From: Cervus elaphus
Lineage: Eukaryota; Chordata; Mammalia; Artiodactyla; Cervidae
Direction of reading: 5' to 3'
DNA: 64,000 nt
Assembly (NCBI RefSeq): GCF_910594005.1
Contig: NC_057819.1
Location: 125,957,669 to 126,021,668, forward strand
The notes under the pieces are model-generated. The model saw only the letters and a list, made by a program, of their open reading frames with translations, was not told the DNA's origin and searched no databases. Shown piece after piece: positions 63,050 to 64,000 of the stretch. The first letter of the stretch is position 1. Each line of letters starts with the position of its first letter. Made by a program: the position numbers and the translations under genes.

Positions 63050-64000
63050 ACTGTTCATGGGGTTCTCAAGGCAAGAATACTGAAGTGGTTTGCCATTCCC
63101 TTCTCCAGTGGACCATATTTTGTCAGAACTCTGTGCCATGACCCGTCCATCTTGGGTGGCCCTACACAGCATGGCTCATAGTTTCATTGAGTTAGACAAG
63201 GCTGTGGTCCATGTGATCATATTGGTTAGTTTTCTGTGATTGTGGTTTTCATTCTGTCTGTCCTCTGATGGAGAAGGATAAGAGGCTTATAGAAGCTAAC
63301 TGATGGCAGAGACTGACTGAGGGGGAAACTGGTTCTTGTTCTGATGGGTGGGGCCATGCTCAGTAAATCTTTCATCCAATTTTCTGTTGATGGGCGGGGC
63401 TGTGTTCCCTCCCTGTTGTTTGACCTGAGGCCAGACTATGGTGGAGGTAATGAAGATAATGGCGACCTCCTTCAGAAGGTCCCATGCATGCACGCCCACA
63501 CTCAGTGCCCCCGACCCTGCAGCAGGCCACCACCAACCCATCCCTCTGCCAGAGGCTCCTGGACACTCATGGACAAGTCTGGGTCAGTCTCTTGTGGGTC
63601 ACTGCTCCTTTCTCCTGGGTCCTGGTGCATACAAGCTTTTGTTTGTGCCCTCCAAGAGTTTGTTTCCCCAGTCCTGGGTAAGTTCTGGCAGCTCTGCGAT
63701 GGGGTTAATGGCGACCTCCTCCAAAGAGGGCTTATGCCACACCCAGGTCTGCTGCACCCAGAGCCCCTGCCCCTGCGGCAGTCCACTGCTGATCCATACC
63801 TCCTCAGGAGACACTCAAACACAGTTCTGGCTCAGTCTTGGTGGGGTCTCTGGGTCCTGGTGTGCCTGAGATTTGTTTGAACCCTCCAAGCATCTCTGGT
63901 GGGTATGAGGTTTGAGTCTAACTGCAATTTCGCCCCTCCTACCATCTTGCTGGGGCTTCTCCTTTGCCCTTGGATATTTTTTTGGTGGGATCCAACATTC
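63050..64000 (-). repeat. BovB LINE 5' part, antisense, running off the window
   Basis: 'aggcaagaatactgaagtgg', 'catgacccgtccatcttggg', 'catagtttcattgagttaga', 'cctctgatggagaaggataa' and 'ggttaatggcgacctcctcc' follow the reverse complement of the BovB sequence that lies upstream of its endonuclease-RT frame. The copy stops at about 63050 instead of continuing into the coding part, so it lacks its 3' side here. The rest lies beyond the right edge. Confidence 0.82.

Noticed and set aside
63502..63822. Minus-strand frame near the right edge
   Set aside because: It lies in the noncoding 5' part of an antisense BovB copy.

Overview
This is mammalian nuclear DNA, almost certainly from a ruminant (Bovidae-like). 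The evidence is the interspersed repeats. There are about 18 copies or fragments of the Bov-tA SINE (a tRNA-Glu-like head joined to a BovB-derived body), several BovB (RTE-type) LINE pieces, cetartiodactyl CHR-type tRNA SINEs, the 3' end of the ruminant L1, and two ERV LTRs of a kind familiar from cattle and sheep. Older mammalian repeats (MIR, L2, ancient L1, MaLR/ERVL LTRs, hAT MITEs) make up the background. Repeat names come from remembered consensus features and were not checked with a search.

I found no protein-coding gene, coding exon or RNA gene that I can support. The open frames are short and single. They either lie in repeats (SINE, L1 and microsatellite translations) or are what GC-rich unique DNA gives by chance. 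None shows a recognisable domain flanked by splice signals. The window reads as intergenic or intronic DNA.

Layout. 1-7 kb: GC-rich unique DNA broken by L1, CHR, Bov-tA and MIR copies, including a long AC-rich array inside an antisense L1. 7-15 kb: mostly unique, with an ATCC array, MIRs, a BovB piece and an ERVL-type LTR. 15.7-21 kb: repeat-dense, with an L1 carrying several SINE pieces, a double-headed Bov-tA, a hAT element and an antisense L1 3' end. 21-31 kb: mainly unique, with two candidate conserved elements (about 21.5 and 26.2 kb) and a clean 19-bp GC-box minisatellite (24.66-24.79 kb). 31.4-35.5 kb: an MLT1-like LTR, a 519-nt minus-strand open frame of unknown origin, ancient L1 and an ERV LTR. 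35.5-44 kb: unique DNA with scattered SINEs and a MaLR LTR. 44-60 kb: GC-rich DNA in which short AT-rich islands packed with homeodomain-type TAATTA/ATTA motifs recur. 60-63 kb: unique. 63.05 kb to the end: an antisense BovB piece running off the window.

The most interesting signal is the set of AT-rich, homeodomain-motif islands (about 21.5, 26.2, 44.7, 46.1, 50.0, 53.2, 55.0, 57.5, 58.8 and 60.1 kb). They look like the conserved noncoding enhancers that surround a developmental transcription-factor gene lying outside this window. This is inference from composition and motifs, because conservation cannot be measured here.
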